In this document: one piece after another, positions 9,004-17,496 of the stretch
How positions within the stretch are numbered: position 1 is the first letter of the stretch
Layout: every line of letters begins with the position of its first letter
Assembly (NCBI GenBank): GCA_012517155.1
Contig: JAAYVN010000055.1
Span: 1-64,000, forward strand
Origin: Ignavibacteriales bacterium
GTDB lineage: Bacteria; Bacteroidota; Ignavibacteria; Ignavibacteriales; Ignavibacteriaceae
Direction of reading: 5' to 3'
Length of the DNA stretch: 64,000 bases
Translations under genes and position numbers: made by a program
Notes under the pieces: generated by a model
Databases searched by the model: none
The model's input: only the letters and a program-made list of their open reading frames with translations
What the model was told of the DNA's origin: nothing

Positions 9004-10817
9004 TGACCGTATTTTCGACTACTCAGAAAAAAAGTTTATTAACGGCAATTATCGCTGTGGTTGCCTTCTTCTATGCCTTGCGCCTGTTCCAGATGCAGGT
9101 GCTCGAATTTGAAAAATTCGATGCTAAGTCCTCAAGCAACAGCATTAAAGCTATTGAACAAATACCTTTAAGAGGCGTATTCTATGATAGGAATATGAAT
9201 CTATTGGTTGAAAACACCCCCGCTTATACCGTAAGGATTTTCCCTTCAGAGTATAATACCAAAGCAAATAAATTCCTGGAAGGCGTGCTTGGGCTCGATT
9301 CGGGATATATCGCTAACCAGCTTTATAAAAATAGGATATTCTCAAAATTCGTTCCGATTAAAATTCAAAGAGGTGCAAGTTTCGAAGCTGTTGGTTGGAT
9401 CGAAGAGAATAAAGAAAATCTTCCTGGAGTTGATTATATAATTGAAATGCAGAGAAATTATCCATCTGGAGTTATGGGCGCACATGTCTTTGGCTACTCC
9501 AAAGAAATTAGTCAGAAACAACTCGAGCAAAACTCTGATGGCTTCTATAATCCCGGTGATTTAATTGGGTATTCCGGACTGGAACGAAGCTATGAAGAGT
9601 TCATTAGAGGCAAAAAAGGTTTTAACTATATCCTCGTCGATTCACGTAGAAGGGAAATTGGGAAGTTCAAGGATGGCTTAAGAGACGTTGCTTCAATAAA
9701 AGGTTCGGATTTGGTTCTTGGAATTGATTTGAATCTTCAGCGGGTGCTCGAAGAGTCCATGCTCGGTAAAGTTGGCGCTGGTGTCGCTATAGAACCTTCA
9801 ACTGGTGAGATTCTCGCTTTGGTAAGTTCTCCCGATTTCGATTTGAATCAGTTCTCTTACGTCACCTCTCGCGATTATCTGTCTGATCTGTTATCAGATA
9901 AAAGAAAACCACAATTTAACCGGGCAACTAGCTCTAAACATCCTCCTGGTTCAACTTTCAAGATTCTTTGTGCTATTGCAGGTCTTGAATCAGGTGTCAT
10001 TAATGAAAACTCAACCCTCTTTTGTGGGGGAGGCTTTACTTTTGGAAGATTCTTCAAATGTCATGGAGCTCACGGTTCTATTAATGTCGTTCATGCTATC
10101 GAAAAATCCTGCAACTCCTTCTTCTATCAGTTAATATTTAAAATCGGACTGAATCGCCTTGCTGACTATGCTGAACTTTTTGGTTTGGGGAAGAAAACCG
10201 GAGTTGACATTAAGGAGGAAGTTAAAGGTCTTATTCCTCGAACCAGTTATTATGAAAAAATTTATGGTAAAAACTGGCCCCAGGGTATTCTGGTGAGTCT
10301 TGGAATTGGACAAGGTGAAATAGGCGCTACTCCATTGCAATTAGCTCATTTTACGGCATTAGTGGCAAATAATGGCAAATCCTTTGCACCCCACTTTGTT
10401 AGAGGGTTCCTGGATGAAAACAAAAAGTTGCATTCTCTCAAATTCAGAGAAATTAATACTGGAGTTAGCCAAAAAACTTTCGATCTTGTTAAGGAAGGAA
10501 TGTTTTTGGTCGTAAACGGAGCAGGTACTGCTACCGCCATAAGAATGCAGGAAATTAAAATATGTGGCAAGACCGGAACCGCCCAAAACCCTCATGGACA
10601 GGATCACGCTTGGTTTATTGGGTATGCTCCCGCAGATAACCCGCAAATCGCTGTTGCTGTGCTTGTTGAAAATGTCGGTTTCGGTGGCACACATGCTGCC
10701 CCAATTGCCAAAAGAATGATCGAAACTTACTTGTTAAAAAATAAGCCGGAACTCTTTAAAAATAAACAAGATAGCCTTAATCCTATAAATAAATTCAGAG
10801 GTTTTCTTGAGAATTGA
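9003..10817 (+). CDS. mrdA: Penicillin-binding protein 2 (elongation transpeptidase)
   Basis: The transpeptidase of the elongasome, which cross-links new peptidoglycan at the side wall. It has an N-terminal membrane helix (about 11-30), a PBP dimerisation region (about 50-220) opening with the usual IPLRGVFYDRN motif, and a transpeptidase domain. The active-site Ser317 lies in STFK, the second motif is SCNS, and KTG is at 523-525. The 604 residues are typical. It begins with GTG, sharing one base with the mreD stop, and overlaps rodA by 11 bases, so translation is likely coupled through the whole set. Confidence 0.96.
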   Translation: MTVFSTTQKKSLLTAIIAVVAFFYALRLFQMQVLEFEKFDAKSSSNSIKAIEQIPLRGVFYDRNMNLLVENTPAYTVRIFPSEYNTKANKFLEGVLGLDSGYIANQLYKNRIFSKFVPIKIQRGASFEAVGWIEENKENLPGVDYIIEMQRNYPSGVMGAHVFGYSKEISQKQLEQNSDGFYNPGDLIGYSGLERSYEEFIRGKKGFNYILVDSRRREIGKFKDGLRDVASIKGSDLVLGIDLNLQRVLEESMLGKVGAGVAIEPSTGEILALVSSPDFDLNQFSYVTSRDYLSDLLSDKRKPQFNRATSSKHPPGSTFKILCAIAGLESGVINENSTLFCGGGFTFGRFFKCHGAHGSINVVHAIEKSCNSFFYQLIFKIGLNRLADYAELFGLGKKTGVDIKEEVKGLIPRTSYYEKIYGKNWPQGILVSLGIGQGEIGATPLQLAHFTALVANNGKSFAPHFVRGFLDENKKLHSLKFREINTGVSQKTFDLVKEGMFLVVNGAGTATAIRMQEIKICGKTGTAQNPHGQDHAWFIGYAPADNPQIAVAVLVENVGFGGTHAAPIAKRMIETYLLKNKPELFKNKQDSLNPINKFRGFLEN

Positions 10818-12030
10818 TTATAAACTAAACGATAAATTCGACCTTTCTCTCTTTTCCGCTGCATTAATTCTTATTGTAATGGGACTGATGGGTATCTACA
10901 GTTCAACTCAAAACACACCTCATGTTATGCTCAATTTCGAAAAGCAATTATTCTCTCTTGGTGTGGGAATGGCTGGTCTTATTATTATTTATTTCTTACC
11001 TCTTAACTTTTTCAAAGTAATTTCTCTCCCTACTTATGCAGTTTCTATATTTTTACTCGTTGTCGTGCTCCTGATAGGAAAAACTGTCGGGGGAGCAAAG
11101 AGTTGGATTGGGTTGGGTATTTTTAGTTTTCAACCAGTTGAATTGGCAAAGTTTGCTTCTGTCCTCGCACTCGCTCACTATTTGAGCAAACCCAATATTA
11201 ATCTGGATAACCTAAAAGACATTTTTATTACTCTTGCCATCGGACTCGGTCCCGTCCCCCTCATCCTGCTTGAACCGGATATGGGTAGTAGTTTCGTTTT
11301 CTTCGGCTTTGTGCTGATTATTCTCTTTTGGCGGGGTTTAAGTGTTTTTGGTATTTACGTTGTGATTAGTCCGGTTATCATTGCCATAAGTTCACTCCTT
11401 GGTACCTGGTATTTTGTGGGTGGTGCTATAATCGTATTAGCTCTCCTGTTTTACTTTAAAAAAGATCTTTTTACTAGTGGCGCTATAATGGGACTTAATC
11501 TCTCAACCGGTTTTTTTGTAGATTACTTATATAATTTTCTGAGTCCTCATCAGCAGAAACGAATTGCATCTTTTATTGACCCGATGTCGGATCCCCTTGG
11601 TGCCGGCTATAATTCCATTCAGGCTCAGGTCGCCATCGGTTCAGGCGGGCTCTTTGGCAAAGGTTTTCTGAATGGAAATCAAACTCAGCTTCAATATATT
11701 CCGGAACAATGGACAGATTTTATTTTCTGTGTTATAGGAGAAGAATTTGGTTTTATTGGCAGTGTTCTTCTCGTGTTTCTTTTTATCGTCCTCTTTACTC
11801 GGATTCTGAAAACTGCAGTAGTGGCTAAAGATGATTTCTTTGGAATTGTTCTTGTCGGTATTTTTAGCATCTATTTCATTCATTTCATTATTAATATCGG
11901 AATGACAATCGGTATTTTACCCATTATTGGTATCCCTCTTCCGTTTGTTAGTTATGGCGGAAGTTCACTGCTCATTAATCTTGCAATGCTTGGACTCGTT
12001 CTTAATGTTTATAAAAGCCGGATAATTTAG
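10807..12030 (+). CDS. rodA: Peptidoglycan glycosyltransferase RodA (SEDS family)
   Basis: The polytopic SEDS polymerase that works with PBP2 to extend glycan strands at the side wall. About ten membrane helices are visible over 407 residues. Conserved SEDS segments include KSWIGLGIFSFQPVELAK, LLEPDMGSS and the C-terminal GIPLPFVSYGGSS. Translation starts at TTG 10807 inside the end of mrdA. Standard partner order and overlap support rodA over ftsW. Confidence 0.95.
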   Translation: MRIDYKLNDKFDLSLFSAALILIVMGLMGIYSSTQNTPHVMLNFEKQLFSLGVGMAGLIIIYFLPLNFFKVISLPTYAVSIFLLVVVLLIGKTVGGAKSWIGLGIFSFQPVELAKFASVLALAHYLSKPNINLDNLKDIFITLAIGLGPVPLILLEPDMGSSFVFFGFVLIILFWRGLSVFGIYVVISPVIIAISSLLGTWYFVGGAIIVLALLFYFKKDLFTSGAIMGLNLSTGFFVDYLYNFLSPHQQKRIASFIDPMSDPLGAGYNSIQAQVAIGSGGLFGKGFLNGNQTQLQYIPEQWTDFIFCVIGEEFGFIGSVLLVFLFIVLFTRILKTAVVAKDDFFGIVLVGIFSIYFIHFIINIGMTIGILPIIGIPLPFVSYGGSSLLINLAMLGLVLNVYKSRII

Positions 12031-12042
12031 TGAGGATCTACT

Positions 12043-12840
12043 ATGAACTCAAAAGATAAGTTTTTTGTGAAGATAAAAGATGGAAAACACATTTGTGTGG
12101 GTTTGGATTCCGACATTAAAAAGATTCCAAAGTTCCTTCTCAAATATCCGGATCCCGTCTATGAATTTAATAAAATAATCATTGACTCTACTCTGGATAC
12201 TGCCGGTGCTTATAAATTTAACTTCGCATTCTATGAAAGCAATGGAATTCAGGGTTTAACCAGTCTTAAAAAATCTATCGGGTATATCGGGAATAATAAT
12301 TTTATAATTGCAGATGCAAAGCGGGGAGACATTGGAAATACTTCCCGAATGTACGCCTTATCCATTTTTGAATTCTTTAATGCTGATGCTTCCACTATAA
12401 ATCCTTACATGGGATTCGACTCTCTGGAACCCTTCCTCTCATTTACCGAAAAAATTAATTTCATTCTTGTGCTGACTTCTAATCCCGGTTCTAATGACTT
12501 CCAGAAATTAAAAACTAATAATGGCCTCTTCCTTTATCAGGAAATCCTCAACAAAATAAATTCCTGGAATAAAGAAAAAAATTGCGGTATTGTCTTTGGT
12601 GCTACTCAACTTGAGGAAATTGCTAATAATATGGACAGACTCAATAATATCCCTTTACTTATTCCGGGAATAGGTGCGCAGGGAGGAGATCTTCAAAGTC
12701 TTATCAAACTCTTGAAGCAAAACAACTACCGGAATTTTCTGATTAACTCAAGCCGGGGGATAATCTATAAAGATAGTACAGAATTATTCGGAGAAGCCGC
12801 CAGAGAAGAGCTCCTTAAACTAAATAATGTTATTACATAG
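12043..12840 (+). CDS. pyrF: Orotidine 5'-phosphate decarboxylase (type 2)
   Basis: Converts OMP to UMP in pyrimidine synthesis. The catalytic D-x-K-x-x-D array is present as Asp91, Lys93 and Asp96 in ADAKRGDIGN. The length (265) and the KRGDIG form mark the longer type-2 family. The C-terminal phosphate-binding stretch (IPGIGAQGGD, then NSSRGI) is also intact. It follows rodA by 12 bases, so UMP synthesis appears attached to the rod-shape operon. Its stop is only 9 bases from the convergent GYD gene, which leaves no room for separate terminators. Confidence 0.95.
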   Translation: MNSKDKFFVKIKDGKHICVGLDSDIKKIPKFLLKYPDPVYEFNKIIIDSTLDTAGAYKFNFAFYESNGIQGLTSLKKSIGYIGNNNFIIADAKRGDIGNTSRMYALSIFEFFNADASTINPYMGFDSLEPFLSFTEKINFILVLTSNPGSNDFQKLKTNNGLFLYQEILNKINSWNKEKNCGIVFGATQLEEIANNMDRLNNIPLLIPGIGAQGGDLQSLIKLLKQNNYRNFLINSSRGIIYKDSTELFGEAAREELLKLNNVIT

Positions 12841-12849
12841 TTCTGATTA

Positions 12850-13146
12850 CTATATTTCTTCAGCTAGTTTCAGGAATCGCTTATAGGGTATTGCTATGTG
12901 GCTTTCTGCAGTCAGTGCTCCGTTTGAGATTCTTATCATCGATACCTTTGCTGCTGTTTCTTCGTCTGGAGCTTCGTATATATCAATAAAATCGTACTCA
13001 CCCAATAATGCGTAATGACTTAGGAATTTTACCTCCGGACATTTTTCCTTTACCTGATCCAGCCAGGCTCTGCCTATCGAACTTCGGTACTTGATTTGTT
13101 TTGATACCTCCGGCGATAACTTTGTTAGAAGAATGAATGTTTTCAT
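12850..13146 (-). CDS. GYD-domain protein
   Basis: A 98-residue protein of the GYD family (small ferredoxin-fold proteins of unknown function named for a Gly-Tyr-Asp motif). Here the motif is LLGEYDFIDIYEAPDEE, and the pattern of two beta-alpha-beta units over about 95 residues fits. It starts at ATG 13146, 15 bases after the stop of the carboxyltransferase gene, so it is probably the last gene of the minus-strand run. No enzymatic role can be assigned. Confidence 0.85.
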   Translation of the reverse strand: MKTFILLTKLSPEVSKQIKYRSSIGRAWLDQVKEKCPEVKFLSHYALLGEYDFIDIYEAPDEETAAKVSMIRISNGALTAESHIAIPYKRFLKLAEEI

Positions 13147-13161
13147 TTTACCTCCTATTAA

Positions 13162-14859
13162 TTAATACCAATCGCTATATAGACCTTCCAATAAAATCTC
13201 ATTTTTCTTTTTTGGATCAAGCGCTTCGTATTCTTGCTTCTCACGCTGGATTTTTTCAAATATTCTTTGTTGTTCTGCAACAATTGTATCAATATACTCC
13301 TTCTCCCTCCTTTTTCGGAGAAAGTCTTTCGCAACCATTGGAAATAATTCAAGCAGTAATACTTCCTTTTCTGTCTTAGCTAATTTTACCTCTCCATATT
13401 CTGGGATTACCGGATTTTCCTGTGGAATGTATGAATTTGTGTCATATGGCACCTCTTTCTTGGAACCGGTTAATGCTTTCCTGAATTCCGGATCAACAGG
13501 AATAGGAGTCTTCCCATAAGTCCCCTTTACAAGATTTACATACTGGGCTGTTTTGGTAGTATAAAATGGTTGTTCCTTTACTTCATCCATTACACAGTTT
13601 ACTGCTTGTACCCCAACTATCTGTGATGTAGGTGTGACAAGAGGGGGAAGCCCTGCATCAAGACGGACTTGCGGGATCACTTCCAGTACCCTGTCAAACA
13701 GATGATCCAGTTTAGCTTGTTTTAATTGCGCAGTGATATTTGTATACATGCCACCGGGAATTTGTGCTTCTTTGACTGCTAAATCGGGTTCCGGGAAGTT
13801 GAAGTATTTTTCAATTTTTTGGGTTGTAAGAAGCACGTTATCATAATCATCTTTCTGTGCATACTCGATAGCATCCTCAAATGCTTTTTCAATCGTCTTC
13901 GGAAGTTTATCCTTGAAAATATTAAAATCCTTGGGGAAAATTTTCAACTCATCATATTTATCAAGTTCTTTCCGGATCTCCTTAAGTTGAATTGATATTT
14001 TTTGTACTGATTCCGGATTTACGTTTGTTTCCATGCCAAGTCTGCTTGCGAATAACTGAACTAATTCAAATGCAGGAGCTGCAGGACCGCCGGCAAATGG
14101 CATAAGTACAGTATCAACTATATCCGCTCCCTTTACCATTGACACAAGAACAGACGCTAATCCAAATCCCGGCGTGCAGTGTGTGTGTATGTCAAGAGGT
14201 ATTTTCAATTTCCTTTTTAAAGCCGAAACCAATGGCCCCGCAACTTCTGGAGTAATTAATCCCGCCATATCTTTTATGGTTATCATATCCGCACCAAGTT
14301 TCTCAAGTAACTCAGCTTTCTTGATAAAATACTCTATCGTAAAAATCTCTTTCGGAATTCTCTTTCCACCAATTACTGATTTTACTTTCTTTAATAAACT
14401 GAAATGAGGATCAACTGTATAACAAACTGCACAATCCACTAGCCCGCCGGATTCTTTGATAAATTTTATTGTTGATTTCATATTCTCAACATCATTTAAC
14501 GCATCAAAAATACGCATTATATCAAGACCGCTTTGAACTGAGTTCTTACAAAAACCTTTGATGACCGAATCTGGATATGGATTATACCCAAATAAATTTC
14601 TTCCCCGGCTTAAGGCTGCAAGTTTGGATGTGGTCCCTGTTATTTCTTTAATCTTTTCTAGTCTTTCCCATGGATCCTCATTTAAAAAACGCATGACAGA
14701 ATCGGGAATGGCTCCCCCCCATACTTCCATTGCATAAAAATTGGCATCCTTGTAAAATGGAAGAACGCGGTCTATCTGACTTTGAGTCATTCTCGTTGCA
14801 AATTGTGATTGTTGACCGTCTCTTAAAGTTAAATCCCTTATTAATAGTTTTTTCTTCAT
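13162..14859 (-). CDS. Biotin-dependent carboxyltransferase subunit (pyruvate carboxylase B / oxaloacetate decarboxylase alpha type), no biotin domain
   Basis: The protein carries an HMGL-like TIM barrel (about 5-270) with the typical RDLTLRDGQQS start, the KDMAGLITP motif with the metal-site Lys, and the metal-binding HTH in DIHTHCTPG. The conserved carboxylase (PYC/OADA) domain follows (about 295-490). Family members move a carboxyl group between biotin and pyruvate or oxaloacetate. The protein ends at 565 with a charged, coiled-coil-like tail (about 500-560) and lacks the MKM biotin-attachment domain often found there, so biotin must be carried by another polypeptide, as in the 5S subunit of transcarboxylase. 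No biotin carboxylase gene lies nearby, so the precise reaction is unresolved. Confidence 0.85.
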   Translation of the reverse strand: MKKKLLIRDLTLRDGQQSQFATRMTQSQIDRVLPFYKDANFYAMEVWGGAIPDSVMRFLNEDPWERLEKIKEITGTTSKLAALSRGRNLFGYNPYPDSVIKGFCKNSVQSGLDIMRIFDALNDVENMKSTIKFIKESGGLVDCAVCYTVDPHFSLLKKVKSVIGGKRIPKEIFTIEYFIKKAELLEKLGADMITIKDMAGLITPEVAGPLVSALKRKLKIPLDIHTHCTPGFGLASVLVSMVKGADIVDTVLMPFAGGPAAPAFELVQLFASRLGMETNVNPESVQKISIQLKEIRKELDKYDELKIFPKDFNIFKDKLPKTIEKAFEDAIEYAQKDDYDNVLLTTQKIEKYFNFPEPDLAVKEAQIPGGMYTNITAQLKQAKLDHLFDRVLEVIPQVRLDAGLPPLVTPTSQIVGVQAVNCVMDEVKEQPFYTTKTAQYVNLVKGTYGKTPIPVDPEFRKALTGSKKEVPYDTNSYIPQENPVIPEYGEVKLAKTEKEVLLLELFPMVAKDFLRKRREKEYIDTIVAEQQRIFEKIQREKQEYEALDPKKKNEILLEGLYSDWY

Positions 14860-14860
14860 A

Positions 14861-15412
14861 TTATTTTTTTCTTATTTCTTTTATAATTTTTTCTACTGCA
14901 AATTTAAGACTTTTTGTAATAATTATTCGTCTTTCTGTCTCGGCTGTAATATGCTTGCGATGCTTCATGCCATGACCGGTCAAAACGTAAATTCCTCTGG
15001 CTCCGGAATTCACTCCAAGTAGTGCATCCGACAAGTGATCCCCTATTACATAGGAACGCTGGAGATCTATGTTAAATTCTTTTGTCGCATCAATAACTGA
15101 TTTTATCTCAGGTTTTCTGCACCCACATTTATCCTCAGCAGAATGAGGGCAGGTGTAGATTTTCTCGATTTTTATTCCTTCATTCCTCAACTTGTCTAAA
15201 ATGAAGTTGTGTATTGCTTCCAGCTGCTCAAAACTAATTAATCCCTGTGCAATTCCTGCCTGATTGGTGACTATAAATAGCTTAAAATAACTTGCAAGAG
15301 TTCTCAAAGATGAAAAAGTAAAGTCGTAAAACTCAACATCGGATACTGAATTTATATAACCTTTATCCTTTATAATTGTTCCGTCACGATCTAAAAAAAC
15401 TGCTGCATACAT
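14861..15412 (-). CDS. gmhB: D-glycero-D-manno-heptose 1,7-bisphosphate 7-phosphatase type HAD phosphatase
   Basis: A HAD-family phosphatase of 183 residues with the DxD nucleophile pair Asp8/Asp10 (FLDRDGT), motif II in IVTNQAG, a Cys/His zinc-type loop (CPHSAEDKCGCRKP) characteristic of GmhB, and the closing motif VIGDHLSDALLG. It removes the C7 phosphate in ADP-heptose synthesis for LPS inner core. It sits next to an O-antigen ligase-like gene and an MsbA-like exporter, which supports an LPS role. A histidinol-phosphate phosphatase of the same subfamily is the main alternative. Confidence 0.85.
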   Translation of the reverse strand: MYAAVFLDRDGTIIKDKGYINSVSDVEFYDFTFSSLRTLASYFKLFIVTNQAGIAQGLISFEQLEAIHNFILDKLRNEGIKIEKIYTCPHSAEDKCGCRKPEIKSVIDATKEFNIDLQRSYVIGDHLSDALLGVNSGARGIYVLTGHGMKHRKHITAETERRIIITKSLKFAVEKIIKEIRKK

Positions 15413-15418
15413 AATATT

Positions 15419-17494
15419 TTAATTCTCGGAATTATTATTCTTTGCGCTCTGAAGCGAAAGCAGTTTTGCTATGGCAATGTTGAGTCCTGTCAGGAACCAA
15501 ACCATCGTAATTATCTCATGGTCTCCGAAATTCCACTCTGTAAAACCTGAAACAAGAAAAGCTATGAATGAACCATTAATCCCCAAAGACAGGGAAGAAT
15601 AAAACTCGGTATTGCCGGCTTGCTTGTAAGTTCGATAATTCAGTACGATTATTCGTAGCATCATATATACAAAAGTTAAAAAACCGATGATTCCGAATAT
15701 TGCCAGTATATGAAAAAAGTTGTTGTGAAGATGACCCTGTATCTCCTTGTCATAATAATTTTTATACCGTTTGTACAAATTGGCAAGATCAATATCTCCG
15801 ACACCAAAAAGTGGATGATCAGCCAACATTTTCAAGCCTGCATTCCACAGCTGTAAACGTGTCGCATTGGAAATATTGTATGGGTCAAATATGCTTCTTA
15901 AGCGGCTTTGCTTTTGTGAAGTAAGAAAGACGTATGAGTCGTTTGCTGCTAAAGAATTGATTGGTTCTAATAAACTCACTTCAAAGCCGGGTTTAATTAT
16001 TCCATCATTTCTTCTGGCAATCGAGAACAGTTTTCCTGCACCATCAGCAAAGAAAATAAAACGTTCATTAAATGTAGCGTATCTTATGTTTCTTATTGTT
16101 TTACTGCTGTCTGTCGGGATAATCGAACAGTTGAAAATCGAATAAGTTTTCAATCCATCGCTGTTTGAAAGATAGAGTATGTTATCTTTCAAAAAAATGA
16201 AATCGGAAGTAACAGGAATCTTCGCAGAGGTCTCATGAATTGTCAGGATAAAAACACTTTTACCGGGAGCGAGCAGAACAATCCTCATCGAGTCAAGGCC
16301 CATCCGCATATACTCCTCATCCAGCAGAGTGCGGTGGATTTCTGATTTATTGGAAATATCCGGAAATACCGTCAGTCCGCTGTCCTTATCCAGAACAGCA
16401 AGACTGTTTTCGAAAAGCTTATAATCCACCGTATAACCGGGAGATACAAATTCTTCAAGTTTTACCGGTTCTTTCCGGTTTCCTTTTGAATTATTATTTA
16501 ATTCATGTAAAAAGAATCTTGTGTCCGCCAGATAAGTCAATCCGAGGGAATCGTTTATTTTGAACGACTCATTCACGGGTGCCGGAAACTTAGACTTGCT
16601 GACTGCTTTGAAGTTGTTGTATTCCACCAACCCGTTCTCATAATCACTCAGTAGAAAGTCCTTACCGTAGTTATTATGAGGGAGTATGGACTGAGCCCTC
16701 CCTTCAGTCTCAAATACTTGATACGGAGAAACAGGGTCTTTGAGATCAAGCACTATTACTCTGCTTGAAGAAGTGTCCAGTAGAAAAGCAAGTATGATGA
16801 CAACTGATAAAACCGCTAAATATAGGTACTTGCGGTTCAGAATAATTATGAATATTATTCCTGCAAATGCGCCAATCCATCCCGTACGCTTGTATGTGGC
16901 TATCAGAGCTATGGCCGAAAGAATAAAGAGAGCAAAGTAAAGAAGCCGCTTCTTCAGATTTCCTTTTTCATTTATCAGGAAAGCGAAAAATATCACAACC
17001 ACAAAACTTATTATCTCACTTGTGGTAATTGGGTAGTGAAACAATCCCGGACCCGATTGCTGGACTCCGTAGAGGTTAGATAAATAATGTTCGACCGCAA
17101 AAATTACATATATGATAAGACTTATTGTCGCAAAACCCAGAAAGAAATAGGCTGCGTACTTTATTTTCTTTCCATCAGAACAAAAAACAAGAGTTGTGTA
17201 AAGTACCGGTATCAACAATACTCTTTTCAGAAAATTCTGGAAGGAAGAACCTATATCTGCTGAAAAGAGTGTTGAAAAAATCATGGCAACAATAAAGAAC
17301 AGAAAAGCAAACTCAAGTCCGGTTTTCACGAATGGATTCTTTTTAACAACAAAAAACTTTATAAGTATAAAGGTCAGCGCTCCAAAATAGCCAATCTGAT
17401 TTATGAATATGGAATTAGTCAGCGAAAGCAGGAAAAGAGAGTATAGAACAGTAATAATAATATCAAAAGCCTTTTCAGTTTTTGCGTTTTCCAT
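15419..17494 (-). CDS. O-antigen ligase / polymerase-like membrane protein with a large beta-rich soluble insert
   Basis: Residues 1-225 and 560-685 are membrane domains. The C-terminal part has the Wzy_C/WaaL-like signature RLQLWNAGLKMLADHPLFGVG followed by HLHNNFFHILAIFG. Between them, residues about 240-535 form a hydrophilic, beta-rich domain with repeated segments such as RVIVLDLKDPVSP, GLTYLADTRFF, SLAVLDKDSGLTVF and ILYLSNSDGLKTYS. These look like beta-propeller blades (LVIVD-like). In ordinary ligases this loop is a short periplasmic segment that includes the catalytic region, so the insert is unusual. At 691 residues it is much longer than the usual 400-450. It is probably a sugar-polymer ligase or polymerase facing the periplasm. 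Substrate is unknown. Confidence 0.75.
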   Translation of the reverse strand: MENAKTEKAFDIIITVLYSLFLLSLTNSIFINQIGYFGALTFILIKFFVVKKNPFVKTGLEFAFLFFIVAMIFSTLFSADIGSSFQNFLKRVLLIPVLYTTLVFCSDGKKIKYAAYFFLGFATISLIIYVIFAVEHYLSNLYGVQQSGPGLFHYPITTSEIISFVVVIFFAFLINEKGNLKKRLLYFALFILSAIALIATYKRTGWIGAFAGIIFIIILNRKYLYLAVLSVVIILAFLLDTSSSRVIVLDLKDPVSPYQVFETEGRAQSILPHNNYGKDFLLSDYENGLVEYNNFKAVSKSKFPAPVNESFKINDSLGLTYLADTRFFLHELNNNSKGNRKEPVKLEEFVSPGYTVDYKLFENSLAVLDKDSGLTVFPDISNKSEIHRTLLDEEYMRMGLDSMRIVLLAPGKSVFILTIHETSAKIPVTSDFIFLKDNILYLSNSDGLKTYSIFNCSIIPTDSSKTIRNIRYATFNERFIFFADGAGKLFSIARRNDGIIKPGFEVSLLEPINSLAANDSYVFLTSQKQSRLRSIFDPYNISNATRLQLWNAGLKMLADHPLFGVGDIDLANLYKRYKNYYDKEIQGHLHNNFFHILAIFGIIGFLTFVYMMLRIIVLNYRTYKQAGNTEFYSSLSLGINGSFIAFLVSGFTEWNFGDHEIITMVWFLTGLNIAIAKLLSLQSAKNNNSEN

Positions 17495-17496
17495 AA

